Below are positions 20,200-21,418 of a stretch of DNA of 21,418 nucleotides, in pieces. This stretch comes from Trileptium ribeirensis. Its lineage: Eukaryota; Nematoda; Enoplea; Enoplida; Thoracostomopsidae. Position numbers and translations under genes: made by a program. The notes beneath the pieces are model-generated. The model ran no database searches and was not told the origin of the DNA. It saw only the letters and a list, made by a program, of their open reading frames with translations. Each line of letters starts with the position of its first letter. The stretch's first letter is position 1. The DNA lies in NCBI GenBank assembly GCA_030248225.1, contig JASANE010018667.1, positions 1 to 21,418 on the forward strand, in the 5' to 3' direction.

Positions 20200-21418
20200 C
20201 AGCTAATATATCAAATTGGCGTTTCTGACCCCAGTTGTTATATTTTGAGTGTCACATGAAGCACCGTTTGAGTTAAATCTCAGTAAAATTTATCTGAAAT
20301 TTTGATACGTTTATATCTGGCTCGCTTGTAATAATATCAGTATCATTTTATTGAATACCTTTTTTAAATTAGTAATAACATTATGGATACCACGAGATAA
20401 GGCCTAAGGGACCTTATATGATTTAATGAATTAAAACCTTTCATATTTGTTCTAAAGTCATTGAACCAATATAGTGATTTCCTAAAACAACAGTATAATG
20501 TTAGTCCAAAAAAGCATAAAGCCTGTCAGTGCGCTAGCTTACGGAAGTCCTTAGCGTGAGCGATAACGACCCAAAATAACTGACATTTTATTGAGCGGAG
20601 TACTAGCGCACCTCTGATGATTTTGAAATGCCTCATGGAGTTAGTTTGCACAAAATAATAGCTTTTAGCAGGTGGGAGTCAAACGAACGCGTATGTGCGC
20701 TTACTCATATGTGTGAAACGTACATTTATGCGCTATGTAGTTTTATCGATAAATTTTTTGTAAACCAAATATATATTTAACGGCAGTGTTGTTCGTTTCT
20801 CAAAATAGCTGAAAAAATATACTTATGCGCATGTCGAAATATACACATGTCTATTTGCACAAGCCGTGTTTTAAACACAAGCTGCTTCTGAAATATTAAG
20901 CGCGTATTTTGAAAAATAGTGTACAGGATCATGCGTAAGCAAATGACCAGTGACGTCCTTGCAGTTGCTGATGCAGTATTTTCAATGGGGGCCACACCTG
21001 CTTTCCGGCACTAATTATAACGTACTACGAATGCGGGGACCATAGGCGCGTATGCGTTGGTTGTTCTTTCGTCAAACCGACGACAGGTAATAAAATCGCG
21101 TATTTCTCATATATACTTGCGAAATTTGCCAAATGTAGACATACTCCAATTCTCTTCATGCAATATTGAGACCGAGACAAATTCATCAAGTGCAAATGTA
21201 TACTGGTGGCGCGAATATATGTTATATATGTATAAAGTTTTTGAAAACTTAAAGTAAAGTTATAGTAGAAAAAATTATAGTAACAATAATGCCACTAATA
21301 ACACGCAACTGCAATTAATACTGAAATCTCCCTCAATATGCGTAAATGCGTTACTGTAGGTTCATGCTTCGCACCCTTGTATCACAAACTTTTACTTTGG
21401 AACAATTATGACTTTGTT
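20200..21418. other. No feature recognised
   Basis: AT-rich sequence with scattered short words. I saw no repeat structure, RNA gene or convincing coding frame here on either strand. Segments 1-300, 1010-1590 and 18640-19110 are similarly blank. Confidence 0.4.

Larger units (their letters stand above)
19120..20200. repeat. Composite GC-rich repeat with nested MITE
   Basis: The left part has accggggcttagtcccgg and a strong hairpin. The right part has gggctagccccggctccgg and ccccggtac on the opposite strand, so the outer ends are weakly inverse. The 384-bp MITE at 19540-19923 interrupts it. A direct repeat, ctaccaccttttctg, occurs near 19256 and again near 19348, each followed by ctttgg. No coding sequence is recognised. 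Confidence 0.35.

Noticed and set aside
1..21418. Bacterial, phage or plasmid origin
   Set aside because: There are no densely packed genes, no ribosome-binding sites before long frames and no replication or phage proteins. MITEs, a SINE-like body and splice-like signals point to a eukaryote.

Overview
This window looks like a stretch of nuclear DNA from a eukaryote, most likely an invertebrate animal. It is AT-rich and littered with short, GC-richer remains of non-autonomous DNA transposons. It has no long open reading frames, no operon-like gene packing and no recognisable conserved protein. The phylum cannot be named from sequence alone. The CAGGGGCGTAGCC-type terminal motifs are a style common in invertebrate hAT-like elements, which is only a weak hint.

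The best-supported content is mobile DNA. Three copies of one small hAT-like MITE lie at 311-474, 842-998 and 9311-9523. Each has related inverted ends, an 8-bp target duplication and an internal 41-bp minisatellite with one, two and three units respectively. Further elements with 8-bp duplications are at 9003-9173, 13189-13576 and 19540-19923. A 1.17-kb element at 6338-7503 has a perfect 9-bp duplication, long inverted arms and arrays of about 16-bp subterminal repeats. It resembles a non-autonomous Mutator-like element. Two large imperfect palindromes (about 1594-1980 and about 3985-4430) look like foldback elements. A decayed tRNA-like SINE body sits near 2310-2385 on the minus strand. Related GC-rich repeat modules recur at 13205-13290, 13478-13560, 17820-17905 and 18125-18235, and other GC islands lie at 16228-16309, 17022-17067, 15800-15950 and 19120-20200.

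Region by region: 1-1010 has AT-rich DNA with two MITEs; 1590-2400 has a foldback element and the SINE; 2400-3985 is unassigned; 3985-5350 has a large foldback and an AT-rich inverted-end candidate; 6329-7512 is the Mutator-like insertion; 7513-9000 is unassigned; 9003-9531 has two hAT-like MITEs; 10100-12240 has small repeats only; 12700-15380 has the only plausible exon-like segments, interrupted by the 388-bp element at 13189; 15600-18240 has GC-rich repeat debris; 19120-20200 is a composite repeat with a nested insertion; 20200-21418 is unassigned.

No complete gene can be supported. Three plus-strand segments (12716-12859, 14121-14213 or longer, and 15144-15379) have open frames with plausible splice signals and could be exons of one gene running left to right. 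The evidence is modest, because AT-rich noncoding DNA of this size yields many open frames of 60-100 codons by chance. Most of the longer frames fall in transposon debris and were rejected.
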